The position numbers were made by a program, and so were the translations under genes. The notes under the pieces were generated by a model. It made no database searches, had not been told where the DNA came from, and saw only the letters and a program-made list of their open reading frames with translations. From assembly GCA_002707695.1 (NCBI GenBank), contig PANR01000042.1:1-42439 (forward strand): 42,439 bases of DNA, written 5' to 3'. This document shows, in pieces, positions 42,289 through 42,439 of the stretch. This stretch comes from Legionellaceae bacterium. Its GTDB lineage: Bacteria > Pseudomonadota > Gammaproteobacteria > UBA12402. Within the stretch, counting starts at the first letter, position 1. Every line of letters starts with the position of its first letter.

Positions 42289-42439
42289 TATCGGGGATCC
42301 AGGAATATTAATTTAGAACTGGATTCCCGTCTGCGCGGGAATGACAGCGGGGTTGAGGCTGGATTCCTTTCAGCGCTACGCATTCCATGCTTCGCTTGAA
42401 AGCCTGCCCTCGACTCCTGTCTCGGGCGTTCAGCGGGAA
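42289..42439. repeat. Palindromic REP-like units, copy 6 and a partial further unit
   Basis: A degenerate reverse unit ending CGGGGATCCAG (about 42292-42302) is joined through AATATTAATTTAGAA to a forward unit (42319-42348, CTGGATTCCCG to GCGGGAATGACAGC). The linker matches copy 2. A further unit begins CTGGATTCC near 42359 and ends GCGGGAA at the window edge; its enlarged loop holds an inner hairpin, CTTTCA (42367-42372) with TGAAAG. This fills the space after htpG. Confidence 0.8.

Overview
The window reads as chromosomal DNA of a gammaproteobacterium, most likely of the order Legionellales (Coxiella/Legionella/Berkiella-like). The basis is a core gammaproteobacterial gene set (aceE-aceF-lpdA, mfd, ffh, recJ, htpG, fadE, grxD). 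These sit beside genes typical of intracellular Legionellales: two tandem transporters resembling the Pht family, an LbtU-like porin, an ankyrin-type protein, a GadC-like amino-acid permease and small secreted proteins of unknown function. The order-level assignment is an inference from protein character, not from a marker-gene search. No rRNA, tRNA, CRISPR array, transposase, integrase or prophage gene was seen.

Layout. 1-1056: a Nif3/YbgI gene between two repeat doublets. 1057-6265 (minus): a five-gene arn-type operon (arnT, a single arnE/F-type flippase subunit, arnB, arnC, and the decarboxylase half of arnA) for aminoarabinose-type lipid A modification; no formyltransferase or deformylase gene is present. 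6420-9007: monothiol glutaredoxin, a 2-Cys peroxiredoxin and an abundant-type porin. 9008-9320: repeat-only intergenic DNA. 9321-13622: a TerC-like protein, a 42-residue membrane microprotein, ffh, a CorB-like transporter and a Mth938-like protein. 13655-16966: an ankyrin-type protein divergent from a small membrane protein that is translationally coupled to recJ. 17135-19858: murF and a DHA2-type efflux protein. 19916-25924: the pyruvate dehydrogenase operon plus a universal stress protein. 25980-29381 (minus): mfd. 29632-32779: a glycerophosphodiesterase and fadE. 32888-37337: three small exported proteins and two tandem MFS transporters. 37365-39683: a divergent amino-acid permease and a DMT transporter. 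39680-42244: a CBS-domain protein and htpG behind a consensus heat-shock promoter.

How it fits together. The arn genes and the porin shape the outer membrane. GrxD, peroxiredoxin, Usp and HtpG are stress functions. The Pht-like, APC and DMT carriers suggest dependence on imported amino acids or similar nutrients. PDH, FadE and the phosphodiesterase feed central and lipid metabolism.

The least explained signals are non-coding. (1) Two approximately 113-bp elements, upstream of ffh and of mfd, share a core but have completely different, self-complementary arms. (2) Six palindromic repeat doublets lie between genes, in two opposite arrangements. (3) Two neighbouring exported-protein genes share a duplicated promoter, 5' leader and signal peptide but have unrelated mature parts.
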